Notes: generated from the letters alone by a model not told the origin. A DNA stretch of 62,797 bases from Candidatus Eiseniibacteriota bacterium (GCA_024276995.1 JAJRWB010000022.1:1-62797), one strand, 5' to 3'; shown: positions 51,534 to 61,761, numbered from the stretch's first letter. Translations and numbers: made by a program.

Positions 51534-53954
51534 TCAGTGGGCGATGACGTTCACGATCCTGTCGGGAACGACGATCCAGCGGACGATCTTCTTACCGTGG
51601 AGATGCTTTTCGATCGGTGCGGCGGCATGGATCAGCGAACGGAGTTCCTCCTCGGCGGCGCCGGGCGCGGCTTCGATGGTCCCGCGCATTTTTCCGTTGA
51701 CTTGCACGGCGATCGTCACCGTGTCGCGAAGGATGAGGGAATCGTCGGCGGAGGGCCAGGAGGAGCGGAAAATCGATTCATCGCATCCGAGGCGGCTCGA
51801 GAGTTCCTCGGCGAGGTGGGGCGCGTAGGGCGCGAGGAGGGTCAAGAAGGTGAGGAGCGTCGCCCGGTCGAGGCGATCCTCGTCCTTGCGCAAGGCGGTG
51901 TGCAGCTCCATCAGCGCGGCGATGGCGGTGTTGTATTTCAGCTCGGCGGTGTGATCGGTCACCTTCCGGATCACCTTGTGGAGCTCCGACAGCGTCTCGC
52001 GCGATGGAGATACCCCCTCCTTCTCCTCCCACCGCCCGATCATCTGGTAGATCCTGTCGAGGAAGCGCTCGATTCCGACGATGCCGTCATCGCGGAAGTC
52101 CCCCCCTTCCGTATACGGGCCGAGGAACATGAGGTACATGCGGAACGTGTCGCTCCCATACTTATCGAGAAACGAGTCGGGATTGACCACGTTTCCCCGC
52201 GACTTGCTCATCTTGGCGCCGTCCTTGATGATCATGCCGTGGGCGCGGAATTTCGGGAACGGCTCCTCGAAGTGGAGATAGCCGAGGTCGTGGAGCGCCA
52301 TACAGATGAAGCGCGTATACATCAGGTGGAGCACGGCGTGTTCGTTTCCGCCGATATACAGATCGACGGGCAGCCATTTCCGAGCGAGATCGGGATCGAA
52401 CGGGGCGTCGTCGCGCTCCGGAGAAGGGTAGCGGAGGAAGTACCACGCGGAATCAAGGAAGTTGTCGAGCACGTCGCCGTCCCGTTTCGCCGCGCCGGCG
52501 CACCTCGGACACGTCGTATCGATGAAATCGTCGATCCTCGCGAGGGGCGATAGGCCCGAGTCATCCGGCTTGTAGTCGTCGGTGACCGGAAGAAGGACGG
52601 GGAGGTCTTCCTCGGGCACCGGCTGCGGCCCGCACTTCGGGCAGTGGATCACCGGGATCGGCGGTCCCCAGTAGCGTTGGCGCGAGACGCACCAGTCGTG
52701 GAGGCGGAACTGCACGGTCCTCTTCCCTTTCCCTTCCTTTTCAAGCCACTCGGTGATCTTCGAAACCGCTTCCTTGGAGGGGATCCCGGTGAAGCGGCCG
52801 GATGAGATGAGCACCCCTTCCCCGGTGTATGCCTCTTCCAGTTTTCCGCCTCCCTCCTCGGTGGCCGGCGCGATCACCTGGCGCACGGGGAGGGAGAAAC
52901 GCGCTGCGAATTCGAAGTCGCGCGGATCGTGGGCGGGGACCGCCATGATCGCGCCCGTCCCGTACGTGATGAGAACGTAGTCGCTCACCCAAATCGGGAT
53001 CTCCTCGCCGGTGGCGGGATTGATGCAGTGCCGCCCGGTGAAAACACCCGTCTTTTCCCGCTTGGTGTCGGTCCGCTCGCGGGCGTTCGACCGGGCCGCC
53101 TTCTCCCGGTAGGCTCTCACCTCGTCCGCCCTCTCGGGGAGGGTGATCGCGTCGATCATCGGATGTTCGGGGGAGATCACCATGTAGGTGGCGCCGAAGA
53201 TCGTGTCGGGCCGCGTCGTGAAAACGGTGAGTTTCTCCCGCATGCCGGCGATCGGAAAGTCGAGCCGTGCCCCCTCGCTCCTCCCGATCCATCGCCGCTG
53301 CGCGTGCTTTGTGACGGGCGACCAGTCGAGATCGTCGAGGTGGTCGAGCAACCTCTGGCTGAAATCGGTGATGGTGAAATACCACTGGTCCATCTCGCGC
53401 TGCACCACTTCACTCGAGCATCGTTCGCATTCGCCGTCGACCACCTGCTCGTTGGCGAGCACCGTCCGGCACGACGGACACCAGTTGACCGCGCCCCCCC
53501 TCCTCTCGGCGAGACCGTTCTTCATGAGCGTGACGAAGAGCCATTGCGTCCACCGGTAGTACGCCGGATCGGTGGTGTTCACCTGGCGGGACCAGTCGAA
53601 CATGGCGCCCATCCGTTTCAGCTGGTTTTCCCGGAAATTGGCGATGTTCCGTGGAACCAGTTCGGAAGGATGGATTCCCATTTTAAGCGCGAAGTTCTCG
53701 CTGTGAATGCCGAAAGCGTCGAAACCGATCGGTTCGAACACGTCGTAGCCGAGCAGCTTGTGGAACCGTCCCTGGATATCGGCGCCGGTGAAGGCGAAGA
53801 AGTTTCCGACGTGGAGACCCTCCGCCGAAGGATAGGGGAACATCATCAGGTTGTAGAAAGGCATCTTCGCGCCGGCGAGGTCGGCGGTGTGGTCCCCCCT
53901 CTCCTCCCAGAGACGCTGCCACTTCTCCTCGATTTCGTGGAACGGATACGCCAT
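51534..53954 (-). CDS. leuS: Leucyl-tRNA synthetase
   Basis: An 806-residue LeuRS. The class I signature is GLHVGN in place of HIGH, the editing domain has FTTRPDTIFGATYMVISPEH, and KMSKS occurs near residue 580 (GAKMSKSRGNVVNPD). It charges tRNA-Leu. It lies downstream of an lptE-like gene and an SGNH hydrolase; leuS-lptE proximity is conserved in many diderms. Confidence 0.97.
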   Translation of the reverse strand: MAYPFHEIEEKWQRLWEERGDHTADLAGAKMPFYNLMMFPYPSAEGLHVGNFFAFTGADIQGRFHKLLGYDVFEPIGFDAFGIHSENFALKMGIHPSELVPRNIANFRENQLKRMGAMFDWSRQVNTTDPAYYRWTQWLFVTLMKNGLAERRGGAVNWCPSCRTVLANEQVVDGECERCSSEVVQREMDQWYFTITDFSQRLLDHLDDLDWSPVTKHAQRRWIGRSEGARLDFPIAGMREKLTVFTTRPDTIFGATYMVISPEHPMIDAITLPERADEVRAYREKAARSNARERTDTKREKTGVFTGRHCINPATGEEIPIWVSDYVLITYGTGAIMAVPAHDPRDFEFAARFSLPVRQVIAPATEEGGGKLEEAYTGEGVLISSGRFTGIPSKEAVSKITEWLEKEGKGKRTVQFRLHDWCVSRQRYWGPPIPVIHCPKCGPQPVPEEDLPVLLPVTDDYKPDDSGLSPLARIDDFIDTTCPRCAGAAKRDGDVLDNFLDSAWYFLRYPSPERDDAPFDPDLARKWLPVDLYIGGNEHAVLHLMYTRFICMALHDLGYLHFEEPFPKFRAHGMIIKDGAKMSKSRGNVVNPDSFLDKYGSDTFRMYLMFLGPYTEGGDFRDDGIVGIERFLDRIYQMIGRWEEKEGVSPSRETLSELHKVIRKVTDHTAELKYNTAIAALMELHTALRKDEDRLDRATLLTFLTLLAPYAPHLAEELSSRLGCDESIFRSSWPSADDSLILRDTVTIAVQVNGKMRGTIEAAPGAAEEELRSLIHAAAPIEKHLHGKKIVRWIVVPDRIVNVIAH

Positions 53955-54035
53955 GACATCACCCCGGTTCGCGCCATCTTCTCCCGGTATTCGCCGGGCC
54001 GATCGGGGAATAGTAGTACCGCACCGGGGAAGGCG

Positions 54036-55130
54036 TCAAGGAGCGCGCGGGCGATCGCGCAGGCTCGGCGTCGTGCGTGATTCGATCGCCCTCCATATCC
54101 GGGCGGCGGCGACACGGTGTCCCTTCCCCGTTGGATGGGTCCCTCGATATCTGTCGGGCACCCGCCGGAACGGGTCGAGAAGATCGATCAGCGGGATGTC
54201 GAGGCGATGGCAGATCGACCGTATGGAGTCTTGGAAAGCGGTGGATCCAGTCATTCCGCGGACCTGGTTGGGAGAAGGAAATACCACGCCCACCAAGTCG
54301 GCGCCAATCGCCCGGGTGTCCGCCCGGACCCGCCCGACGGCGTCCGCCGTTCTGCGCCAGTACATCACGAGGAGCTCGGGGTTGCTGTCGCTGAAGGCGA
54401 CCTCCGCCTTGGAGACGCCGAATTCCTTTCGCGCCACCGTGCGGGAGCGTTTTCTCTGGAATTCCTCCGCCGGTCGATCGACTCTTTCCCCGGGATGATC
54501 TCTCATCCGTTCCCGGATCTTTCCAACAAGACGGAAGAGATTCGATCGTTCGATCCGGATTCTCCAGGGTGAAAGCCTGCGGTAGGTGCCGTTTTCGATC
54601 AAGTCGTTCGGAGAAAACTGGAGAATCACGATGTCGGGCTTCAGCCGGGGCCCCGAAGCCTTCAGGAGCGCGTCTTCCTGGAAAGTTCCGTAGCCGATCA
54701 CCCCCCCGTTCACCACTTCTGTTTCGGGAGGGGGTTTGCCGGGTGAATTCGCCATCGACTCCAGAATCCGGGGCCAGCACGAATCTTCGGGTACCCCCAG
54801 GCCGAACGCGATCGAATCGCCCAGCACGAGGATTCTTCTGACCGATCCTTTTCGTTCGCGAACGGGAGGGCCCCGAAATCCCGATGCGTTCGTCCGGATG
54901 ACCTCTCCCCCGGCGAGAACGCCCGAATAGTCGGGCACCAATCTCCACAGGCGATCCGGATCCCGCAGATACAGGCCGGATTCGAAGGAGGAGAGGCCGA
55001 GCGATCTCCCGATCAGCGGGGCTGTCGCTTCGAGGGCCGCCAGGACGATCGCGACGAGGGCGATCGAGAGGACGCACGCTCCGGCGGGAGAGAGACGGCC
55101 TGCTCGGTGTCCGTCACCGCTCAGGGGCAC
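54036..55130 (-). CDS. Membrane-anchored SGNH hydrolase/acyl-esterase
   Basis: A 364-residue protein with one N-terminal membrane helix and a periplasmic SGNH domain: block I LGDSIAFGLG, a Gly-containing loop (GGVIGYGTFQ), block III FSPNDL, and HPTGKGHRVAA with the catalytic His. It could add or remove acyl/acetyl groups on surface polysaccharides or lipids. The start is GTG 55130 or CTG 55124; the latter is better spaced from AAGGGGGG. Confidence 0.8.
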   Translation of the reverse strand: MPLSGDGHRAGRLSPAGACVLSIALVAIVLAALEATAPLIGRSLGLSSFESGLYLRDPDRLWRLVPDYSGVLAGGEVIRTNASGFRGPPVRERKGSVRRILVLGDSIAFGLGVPEDSCWPRILESMANSPGKPPPETEVVNGGVIGYGTFQEDALLKASGPRLKPDIVILQFSPNDLIENGTYRRLSPWRIRIERSNLFRLVGKIRERMRDHPGERVDRPAEEFQRKRSRTVARKEFGVSKAEVAFSDSNPELLVMYWRRTADAVGRVRADTRAIGADLVGVVFPSPNQVRGMTGSTAFQDSIRSICHRLDIPLIDLLDPFRRVPDRYRGTHPTGKGHRVAAARIWRAIESRTTPSLRDRPRAP

Positions 55131-55197
55131 CCCCCTTCTACCGGAAAGCCGCCTCGCCCGCTCCGCTCCGATTCTTGAAATCTCCCGACCATGCCTC

Positions 55198-55686
55198 CTA
55201 CCATCCTTCCACGGTTTTCGTCTTGATATCCTCGGCGAGCATCTGGGCGGCTCTCAGCTGAGCGTCCGACTCCTCCTCCACTTCCTGCCCCGCCGTTTCG
55301 ATAACGAAGTATGTCCCCCAGCCGAGCATCCGCTCTTCCTTCCAGAGAGTCTTCCGTTTCTTCCGGTCGTCGTACTCCACGCGGACGATGATCTCCACCT
55401 TGTATTCCTGCACCTCTTCATTGGCGTCGTATGAATAAGGAGTCTGCTTGTACTCGATGATCTTTCCGAGAATCACGGAGTCCGCCGATCGTTCGCCGGT
55501 GATGGTGAGTTGCCGGTTTTCCTGGAGCACGTCGATCAGTTCGTCGGTGACCATCTCCTCGATTCCCTTCTCGAGGGTCACATTCTCGAAGAGGGGCACC
55601 GCCACCGTCTTGATGTGGGGGTTCAACTTCGACGAGAGGCCGTAGCCGCACGAAAGAGAAAGAAGAACGGGCGCAAGGGCGATCAA
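55198..55686 (-). CDS. lptE: LptE-like lipopolysaccharide-assembly lipoprotein
   Basis: A lipoprotein with lipobox SLSC followed by GYGLSSKLNPHIKTVAVPLF and NVTLEKGIEEMVTDELIDVL, the pattern of LptE, which partners LptD in the outer membrane. The start is uncertain: TTG 55686 overlaps the stop of the response regulator by four bases and leaves a short signal; upstream codons give a basic n-region but have no ATG/GTG/TTG. Its place between the regulator and leuS agrees with LptE. Confidence 0.75.
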   Translation of the reverse strand: MIALAPVLLSLSCGYGLSSKLNPHIKTVAVPLFENVTLEKGIEEMVTDELIDVLQENRQLTITGERSADSVILGKIIEYKQTPYSYDANEEVQEYKVEIIVRVEYDDRKKRKTLWKEERMLGWGTYFVIETAGQEVEEESDAQLRAAQMLAEDIKTKTVEGW

Positions 55687-57098
55687 ACCACGGGCGCGGA
55701 ATCGGCGTCGAACCGGTATTGCCTCATCCGATAGCGGAGCTTGTCCCGGTTCATGTGGAGGAGCTTCGCCGTGCGTGTCTGATTCCAGCCGGTCTTCTCC
55801 GAGGCGAGCCGGATGATCTCCCGTTCCACGTTTCCGAGCGTCTCCTCGAGGGGGAAACCCTCGGAGGGGATCGAGCCGGCGAGCACTCGTCCGAGCCGGT
55901 CGGCGAGCGATCCCGCCGTTGTCGAATTCCCCAGAGCGAGCCCGAGATCGTCCGCGCCGATCCATTCCCCGGTGCCGAGGAGCACCGTCCTTTCGAGGAG
56001 GTTTCTCATCTCTCGGATATTTCCCGGCCACGGGTATGAGAGGAGCTGCTCGTTCGCCTCGGGGGTGAAGCCGAGGAAGTGTTTCCGGAACTGGGCGTTG
56101 AATTTCTCGAGGAAGTGCATCGCCAGGAGGGGAATGTCGTCCGGCCTCTCGCGGAGGGGAGGCAGGTGGATCGGCACCACCTTGAGACGGTAGTAGAGGT
56201 CTTCCCGGAAGCGCCTGCAGCGGACTTCCTCCATCAACTCCCGGTTCGTGGCCGAGACGATTCGTACACGGACGCCGATGTCACGCACCCCGCCGACGCG
56301 GCGGAACACCATCTTCTCGAGTACGCGCAGCAGCTTGACCTGGATAGTTAAGCTCATCTCCCCCACTTCGTCAAGAAAGAGGGTTCCCCCGTCGGCGAGT
56401 TCGAGGAGGCCTTTCTTCTGCGCGTGGGCGTCGGTGAAAGCACCTCTTTCGTGGCCGAACAGCTCGCTTTCGAGGAGTTCTTCCGGGAGCGATGCGCAGT
56501 TGATGTCGAGCATCGGCCCACCGGAAATGCCGCTGAACTTGTGGATGAGATGGGCGATCAGCTCCTTTCCCGTGCCGCTATCCCCCTCGATCAGGACGCT
56601 CGTCGTGTCGCTCGTCGCGACGCGGCGCACCATTTCGATGATCGGTCGGATCGGACTCGTGCGACTCATCACGATATCGGCGCCGAATTCGCGATCCTGG
56701 TGGCGCCGGAGATGGTCGAGGACGCCGGCGTCCCTTTGCATGCGAAGCGCCCGGTTCGCCACGAGAAGGAGGTGATCGAGATCGACCGGTTTCGGCAGAT
56801 AGTCGAACGCACCGAGGCGCATCGCCTCGACGGCGGACTCGAGGTCGCTGCTCGCCGTCACCATGATCACCATCGCCTCGTTTCGTATGCGGCGGATCTC
56901 GCGGAGGACATCGAGGCCGGAGCCGTCGGGCAGATGGAGATCGAGAACCACAAGGTCGATGTCGGCCGAGCGGAACCGTTCGAGCGCCTCGACGGCGGTC
57001 TCGGCGGTGGTCACCGCGTGACCTTTTCCCTCGAGGGTTTTTCTGAAGAAATGGCGCGCCGATTCCTGGTCGTCTACAACGAGGATGTTCGCCTGCAT
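55683..57098 (-). CDS. NtrC-family sigma-54 response regulator
   Basis: A 471-residue REC-AAA+-Fis protein: Asp53 in LVVLDLHLPDG, Lys in YLPKPVD, GDSGTGKELIAHLIH, GAFTDA, GGTLFLDEVGEM, YPWPGNIREMRNLLERTV and a C-terminal helix-turn-helix (RTAKLLHMNRDKLRYRMRQY). It pairs with the histidine kinase 15 bases upstream. Targets are unknown; candidates are the sigma-54 promoters found in this window. Confidence 0.93.
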   Translation of the reverse strand: MQANILVVDDQESARHFFRKTLEGKGHAVTTAETAVEALERFRSADIDLVVLDLHLPDGSGLDVLREIRRIRNEAMVIMVTASSDLESAVEAMRLGAFDYLPKPVDLDHLLLVANRALRMQRDAGVLDHLRRHQDREFGADIVMSRTSPIRPIIEMVRRVATSDTTSVLIEGDSGTGKELIAHLIHKFSGISGGPMLDINCASLPEELLESELFGHERGAFTDAHAQKKGLLELADGGTLFLDEVGEMSLTIQVKLLRVLEKMVFRRVGGVRDIGVRVRIVSATNRELMEEVRCRRFREDLYYRLKVVPIHLPPLRERPDDIPLLAMHFLEKFNAQFRKHFLGFTPEANEQLLSYPWPGNIREMRNLLERTVLLGTGEWIGADDLGLALGNSTTAGSLADRLGRVLAGSIPSEGFPLEETLGNVEREIIRLASEKTGWNQTRTAKLLHMNRDKLRYRMRQYRFDADSAPVV

Positions 57099-57113
57099 CG
57101 TTCCTCCTTCCCC

Positions 57114-58229
57114 CTATTTCCCCGGAGGGGTGTAAGGGAAGCGGGCGACGAAAGTCGCGCCCTTCGACGTATTCCTCTCGAGCCAGAGCGCGCCGCCGTG
57201 GCGCTCGACGATCTGGAACGAGATGTATAGTCCCAGGCCGGTCCCTTTCTTCTTCGTCGAATGGAACGGCCGGAAGATCGTCTCGCCGTCCTCCTCCGGA
57301 ACGCCGGGACCCTCGTCGGTCACGACGAACTCCATGGCGGCCGGTTTTTCCGCGGCGGGGAGAATCCCGCTGCGCGGCGACGCGGCGGAAGGTCGGGTGG
57401 CGATCCGCACTTCGCCCCCCCCGGGGCTCGCCTGGACGGCGTTGCGCGCGAGATTGAGGAGAACCTGGCAGGCGAGATCGGGATCGATCGAGATCGGCGG
57501 GAGCGTAGGGTCGCATTGCAAGGAAAGATTCACCTTCGCCTCGTCCGCCTCGCGCCGTGCCAGGGCGACCACCTTCGCGCAGATCTCCTTCGGGTCGACG
57601 ACGGCGTACTCGATCTCCGGCGGGCGCGCGGCGCCGAGGAGATCGGTTACGAGACGGTTGAGCCGGTCGACCTCATCCCGGATGATACGGAATGTGGTTT
57701 CCTGTTCATTCGTTTCCAGGTCAAGGGTTTTCTCGAGATATTGCACGCCTGCGTAGATTCCCATGAGAGGGTTTCGGATTTCGTGGGCCACGCTCGAGGC
57801 GAAGCGCCCCATCATCGCGAGCCGGTCGAGATTCTCCACCTCCCTTTCGAGACGGGCGATGTCGCTCACGTCCTCGAAGTGGCACGCGGCGCCGATCCGC
57901 CCGCCCCCCTCGCCGCGAAGGACGGTCGAGCGGCAGCGCACCATGACGCCGGGAGAGTCGCCCTCGACGGCGGGGCCGATTCTTTCCGCCACGCCCCGCC
58001 CGTCGGCAGACGTTTCGAGAAGGACGGCGCGCACCACGCCGTCGGGAAGAACGTCCGCCGCCGGCCTACCGGCCGATCGGGCGTCGTCGAGCTTGAGAAG
58101 TCTTGATGCCGCATCGTTCCATTCGACGATGATACCGCGGCGGTCGGCGACGACGACGCCGATGGAAAGGGAGTCGATCACTTCCCGGCCGATCCGGCTC
58201 CGGCCGATCGATGGCGCGGTGCGGTTCAT
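57114..58229 (-). CDS. PAS-histidine kinase (NtrB-like)
   Basis: A 371-residue soluble kinase: PAS domain (20-140), H-box SSVAHEIRNPLMGIYAGVQY, N-box NLARNAVQASPGGG, G-box DEGPGVPEE and F-G2 IFRPFHSTKKKGTGLGLYIS. No membrane helix is seen, so it senses a cytoplasmic signal. ATG 58229 overlaps the stop of the epimerase (TGATG). Confidence 0.92.
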   Translation of the reverse strand: MNRTAPSIGRSRIGREVIDSLSIGVVVADRRGIIVEWNDAASRLLKLDDARSAGRPAADVLPDGVVRAVLLETSADGRGVAERIGPAVEGDSPGVMVRCRSTVLRGEGGGRIGAACHFEDVSDIARLEREVENLDRLAMMGRFASSVAHEIRNPLMGIYAGVQYLEKTLDLETNEQETTFRIIRDEVDRLNRLVTDLLGAARPPEIEYAVVDPKEICAKVVALARREADEAKVNLSLQCDPTLPPISIDPDLACQVLLNLARNAVQASPGGGEVRIATRPSAASPRSGILPAAEKPAAMEFVVTDEGPGVPEEDGETIFRPFHSTKKKGTGLGLYISFQIVERHGGALWLERNTSKGATFVARFPYTPPGK

Positions 58230-59185
58230 CACCGTCCGGGCGGTCCGGGCCCGAGCTTCTCCCCGTACCACCGGGCGGTTTCCTCCAGGCCCTCCTCGAA
58301 GTCGACGAGCGGCTCGTAGCCGAGCGTTTCGCGGGCGAGAGAGATGTCCGCCTTCGAGTGTTTCACATCCCCCGGACGGGGATCGGCGTATTCCGGATCT
58401 CGCCTGACTCCGAGGGCGAGGGCGAGTTTCGCGGCGAGTTCATTGAGGTCATAACTTCCCCCGCACGCCACGTTGATCGAGCGGCCGACGGCACCCTCCT
58501 TTTCCGCGGCGAGGAGATTGGCGTGGACCACGTTGGCGACGTAGGTGAAGTCGCGGCTCTGCCTGCCGTCACCGAAGATCACCGGCGCCTTCCCCTCGAT
58601 CAGGCGCCGTGCGAAGATCGGGATCACCGCGGCGTAGTCGGAGTTTTCGTCCTGGAACGGCCCGAAGACGTTGAAGTAGCGGATCGCCACGAAGGGGAGA
58701 CCGTGGAGACGGTGGAAGACGTGGCCGTACATTTCACCCACCTGCTTCGTAACGGCGTACGGCGAGAGGGGGTTCAGCGTCATATCTTCGCGCTTCCACT
58801 CCCCTTCCTGGTCGCCGTAGACCGACGAGGAGGAGGCGAAGACGAAGCGGACCACTTCTTCGGCGGTCGCCGCCTGGAGGAGATGGAGCGTGCCGTTGAT
58901 GTTCACTTCGCTCGTCGAAACGGGATCGGCGATCGAGCGGGGCACCGAGGCGAGGGCGGCCTCGTGGAACACGACCTCGATCCCCTTCATCGCGGCGCTT
59001 ACCGCGCCGGCGTCGCGCAGGTCGGCCTCGACGATCTCGACGTCGTCTCGAATCGCCTCGAGATTCTCCATGTGCCCGGTGGAGAAATTGTCGAAAACCC
59101 GAACGCGATTTCCCTCTTCAACGAGTTTTTTCGCAATATGGGAGCCGATGAAGCCCGCCCCCCCGGTCACCAGATACGATCCCAT
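58229..59185 (-). CDS. NAD-dependent sugar epimerase/dehydratase (GalE/WbpP-like)
   Basis: A 318-residue extended SDR with TGGAGFIGSHIA, SSSSVYGDQ and the catalytic YAVTK. It probably acts on UDP-GlcNAc/UDP-GlcNAcA or UDP-Glc for capsule or O-antigen, alongside the adjacent UDP-sugar 6-dehydrogenase. Confidence 0.88.
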   Translation of the reverse strand: MGSYLVTGGAGFIGSHIAKKLVEEGNRVRVFDNFSTGHMENLEAIRDDVEIVEADLRDAGAVSAAMKGIEVVFHEAALASVPRSIADPVSTSEVNINGTLHLLQAATAEEVVRFVFASSSSVYGDQEGEWKREDMTLNPLSPYAVTKQVGEMYGHVFHRLHGLPFVAIRYFNVFGPFQDENSDYAAVIPIFARRLIEGKAPVIFGDGRQSRDFTYVANVVHANLLAAEKEGAVGRSINVACGGSYDLNELAAKLALALGVRRDPEYADPRPGDVKHSKADISLARETLGYEPLVDFEEGLEETARWYGEKLGPGPPGR

Positions 59186-59226
59186 TCCCCTTCGCCTCTC
59201 CCTTCGCTCCGACGGTTTTCCGCCTC

Positions 59227-60522
59227 CTAGAGGAGGTGGATATTTGCGGCGGTGATCCCCTTCAACGCATTCCTCGTATCGACAATCGCGCGGCTCTCCT
59301 TTACCACTGTCCGGTAGTCGAACGTGGTGTGGGCGGTGACGATCACCACGCAGTCGGCGTCGCGCAGCGCCTTGGGGGTCGGCTCGACGAGGGGGCAGTC
59401 GACGCCCGGCACATCGAACCTCTCCACGTTAGGATCGGCGGCCGAGAGAATCGCTCCCTTCCGGGCGAGGAGAGTGATGATATCGAGTGCGGGCGACTCC
59501 CGGATGTCGTCGATGTCCGCCTTGTACGATATACCGAGAATGAGGATCTTCGATCCCCGGACGCTCTTTTCCTGCTCGTTCAGCACGTCGGCGATCCGGT
59601 CGGTCACGAAATGGGGCATGAAGCCGTTCACCTGGCCGGCGAGTTCGATGAACCGGGCCTCGAAACCGAACTGCCTCGCCTTCCACGAGAGATAGAACGG
59701 ATCGATCGGGATGCAGTGCCCGCCGAGGCCGGGGCCGGGGTAGAACGGCATGAAGCCGAAGGGCTTCGTCGCCGCGGCGTCGATCACCTCCCATACATTG
59801 ATGCCGAGGGTGTGGCTCATGCACGCCAGCTCGTTCACTAGTCCGATGTTGACGCTCCGGAAAGTGTTCTCCAGGAGTTTCACCATCTCCGCGACCCTCG
59901 TGGAGGAGACGGGCACCACGTGATCGACGGAAGAGCGGTAAAGGGCGAGGGCGTGCCGCGTGCACGCCGGCGTGACGCCGCCCACCACCTTCGGGATGTT
60001 TCGTGTCTGAAATTGTTCGTTCCCCGGATCGACGCGCTCGGGCGAAAAAGCGAGAAAGAAATCCTTCCCCACGCGAAAATCGCCGTCGGAGAGAATGGGG
60101 AGGATCACCTCGTCGGTGGTGCCGGGATAGGTGGTGCTCTCCAGGATGACGAGCTGGCCGGCGTGCAGGTGCTTCCGGATCTCCTGCACCGCGGCGTGGA
60201 TGAAGGAAATATCGGGATCGCGCGTCTTTCTCAGCGGCGTGGGAACGCAGATGTTCACCGTGTCGAGTTCGGCGAGGGCGGTGAAATCGGTGGTCGCCTC
60301 GAGATGTCCTTGCTCGACCACGGCGCCGACTTGTTCGTCCGGCACGTCGCGCACGTACGAACGACCCGACCGGAGAAGATCGATTTTCTCCCGGTTCGTG
60401 TCGATGCCGGTGACGTGAAAACCGGCGCGGGCGAATTCCACCGCCAGCGGGAGGCCGACGTAGCCGAGGCCGATCACGCCGAGGCGCGCCTGTTTCGTTT
60501 CGATCTTTTCGAGAAGCGTCAT
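59227..60522 (-). CDS. UDP-N-acetylglucosamine/UDP-sugar 6-dehydrogenase (WbpA-like)
   Basis: A 431-residue nucleotide-sugar dehydrogenase with LGVIGLGYVGLPLAVEFA at the NAD site, the catalytic Cys in GPGLGGHCIPIDP and KILILGISYKADIDDIRESPA. It oxidises UDP-GlcNAc (or similar) to the uronic acid for surface polysaccharide. Confidence 0.92.
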   Translation of the reverse strand: MTLLEKIETKQARLGVIGLGYVGLPLAVEFARAGFHVTGIDTNREKIDLLRSGRSYVRDVPDEQVGAVVEQGHLEATTDFTALAELDTVNICVPTPLRKTRDPDISFIHAAVQEIRKHLHAGQLVILESTTYPGTTDEVILPILSDGDFRVGKDFFLAFSPERVDPGNEQFQTRNIPKVVGGVTPACTRHALALYRSSVDHVVPVSSTRVAEMVKLLENTFRSVNIGLVNELACMSHTLGINVWEVIDAAATKPFGFMPFYPGPGLGGHCIPIDPFYLSWKARQFGFEARFIELAGQVNGFMPHFVTDRIADVLNEQEKSVRGSKILILGISYKADIDDIRESPALDIITLLARKGAILSAADPNVERFDVPGVDCPLVEPTPKALRDADCVVIVTAHTTFDYRTVVKESRAIVDTRNALKGITAANIHLL

Positions 60523-60597
60523 TCTTGAAAGCCTCCGGGACGGGATAATCCGGTCTTCCCCCGCCCATTTTCCAATCGGGCCGCCGCGGGGCGGGCG

Positions 60598-61548
60598 TCA
60601 CGCCACGACGGCGCGTCCCCCCTTCGCCTTGGCCCGGTAAAGTGCCCTGTCCGCATGCTCGATCAGCGTTCTCGCCTCTTCGCCGTCCTCGGGGCAGCCG
60701 GCGATCCCCATGGAGGCGGAAACGCCCCCTGGCCCCGCGGCGGTGCACAGGGTGTGTATCTCGCCGAGAAGCCGGCGCGCGAGCTTCTCCGCCCCTTCGC
60801 GCCCGGTGTCGGGCACGATAAGAAGAAACTCGTCGCCGCCGTACTTGGCCGCCGTATCTACTGATCGGACGGAGCGGCGAAAAAGTTGGGCGATTTCGCG
60901 AAGCGCGTCATTTCCCTTCAGATGTCCGTACCGGTCGTTGAACTCCTTGAATCGGTCGACGTCGATCATGATGATCGAAAAGCGGCGTCCGTACCGCCGG
61001 GCGCGATCCACCTCCCCCTGGAGCGCCTCCATGGCGAAACGGTAGTTGTAGATCCCCGTCAGGTGGTCGATCCGGCTTTCCATGCGGATCTCGTCGAGAA
61101 GGGCTACGTTGTCGAGGGCGATCGCGAGGAACGAAGCGAAACTCTTCAGGTGGGGATAGAGCGAGTGGTCCCGCGCACCGGTCGGGATGCCGACGAAGAG
61201 CGCCCCGAGGAGTGCTCCCTTGCCCGTTACGGGAAAGGCGAGGATCTCGTCGCCGTCCGGGCGGATCGCGCCGGGGAGGCCGCCGGTGAACAAGTCGTCC
61301 CCGCCGAAAGGACGCTGGTCGGTCTCCTCCGTTTCGTCGCAATGGAGGAGGTCGCCGTCGAGGTGGTAGTAGAGCATCCGGCCCCCGCCGAGGCGGATCA
61401 GCACGAGAGCATCGACGATCCGGTCGTCGCCGGCGAGTTCGGCGAGAAAGCGTCTAACGAGGCCGTCCCTCGATCCGGCGTAGTCGCGGAGGGAGGCGAT
61501 CCGTGTGAGGGCGTCCTCGCCGGGTGGCGCGGGCGGGTCCGCCTTCAA
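60598..61548 (-). CDS. GAF-GGDEF diguanylate cyclase
   Basis: A 316-residue protein with an N-terminal GAF-like sensor and a GGDEF domain with the intact active site YGGDEFLL and an RSVD inhibitory I-site five residues before it. It makes c-di-GMP; PilZ proteins at 37346 and perhaps 42678 could respond. ATG 61548 overlaps the stop of the previous small gene. Confidence 0.92.
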   Translation of the reverse strand: MKADPPAPPGEDALTRIASLRDYAGSRDGLVRRFLAELAGDDRIVDALVLIRLGGGRMLYYHLDGDLLHCDETEETDQRPFGGDDLFTGGLPGAIRPDGDEILAFPVTGKGALLGALFVGIPTGARDHSLYPHLKSFASFLAIALDNVALLDEIRMESRIDHLTGIYNYRFAMEALQGEVDRARRYGRRFSIIMIDVDRFKEFNDRYGHLKGNDALREIAQLFRRSVRSVDTAAKYGGDEFLLIVPDTGREGAEKLARRLLGEIHTLCTAAGPGGVSASMGIAGCPEDGEEARTLIEHADRALYRAKAKGGRAVVA

Positions 61549-61745
61549 CGGTGCAGCCCCCGGCGGATGCTCCTCGCGGTGCGGACCACGGCGTAGAGGG
61601 TGGCGAGAATAGCAACACCGAACGCCGCGGGAAGGAGGTAGAGCATCACGCTGCTCCGGGCGAACGGGTAGATGCCGGAGAGGAAGGCGTAGAGCGCCCG
61701 GCCGAGGAGGAAGCAGAGCGCCACGAGGAGGAAAAGGCGGATCAT
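61545..61745 (-). CDS. Small two-helix membrane protein
   Basis: A 66-residue protein with two hydrophobic helices (IRLFLLVALCFLLGRALYAF, VMLYLLPAAFGVAILATLYA) and a basic C-terminus. It lies between the STAS protein and the cyclase, overlapping the cyclase start. No family recognised; the ribosome site is weak. Confidence 0.5.
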   Translation of the reverse strand: MIRLFLLVALCFLLGRALYAFLSGIYPFARSSVMLYLLPAAFGVAILATLYAVVRTARSIRRGLHR

Positions 61746-61761
61746 CGCGACATAGGCGTCG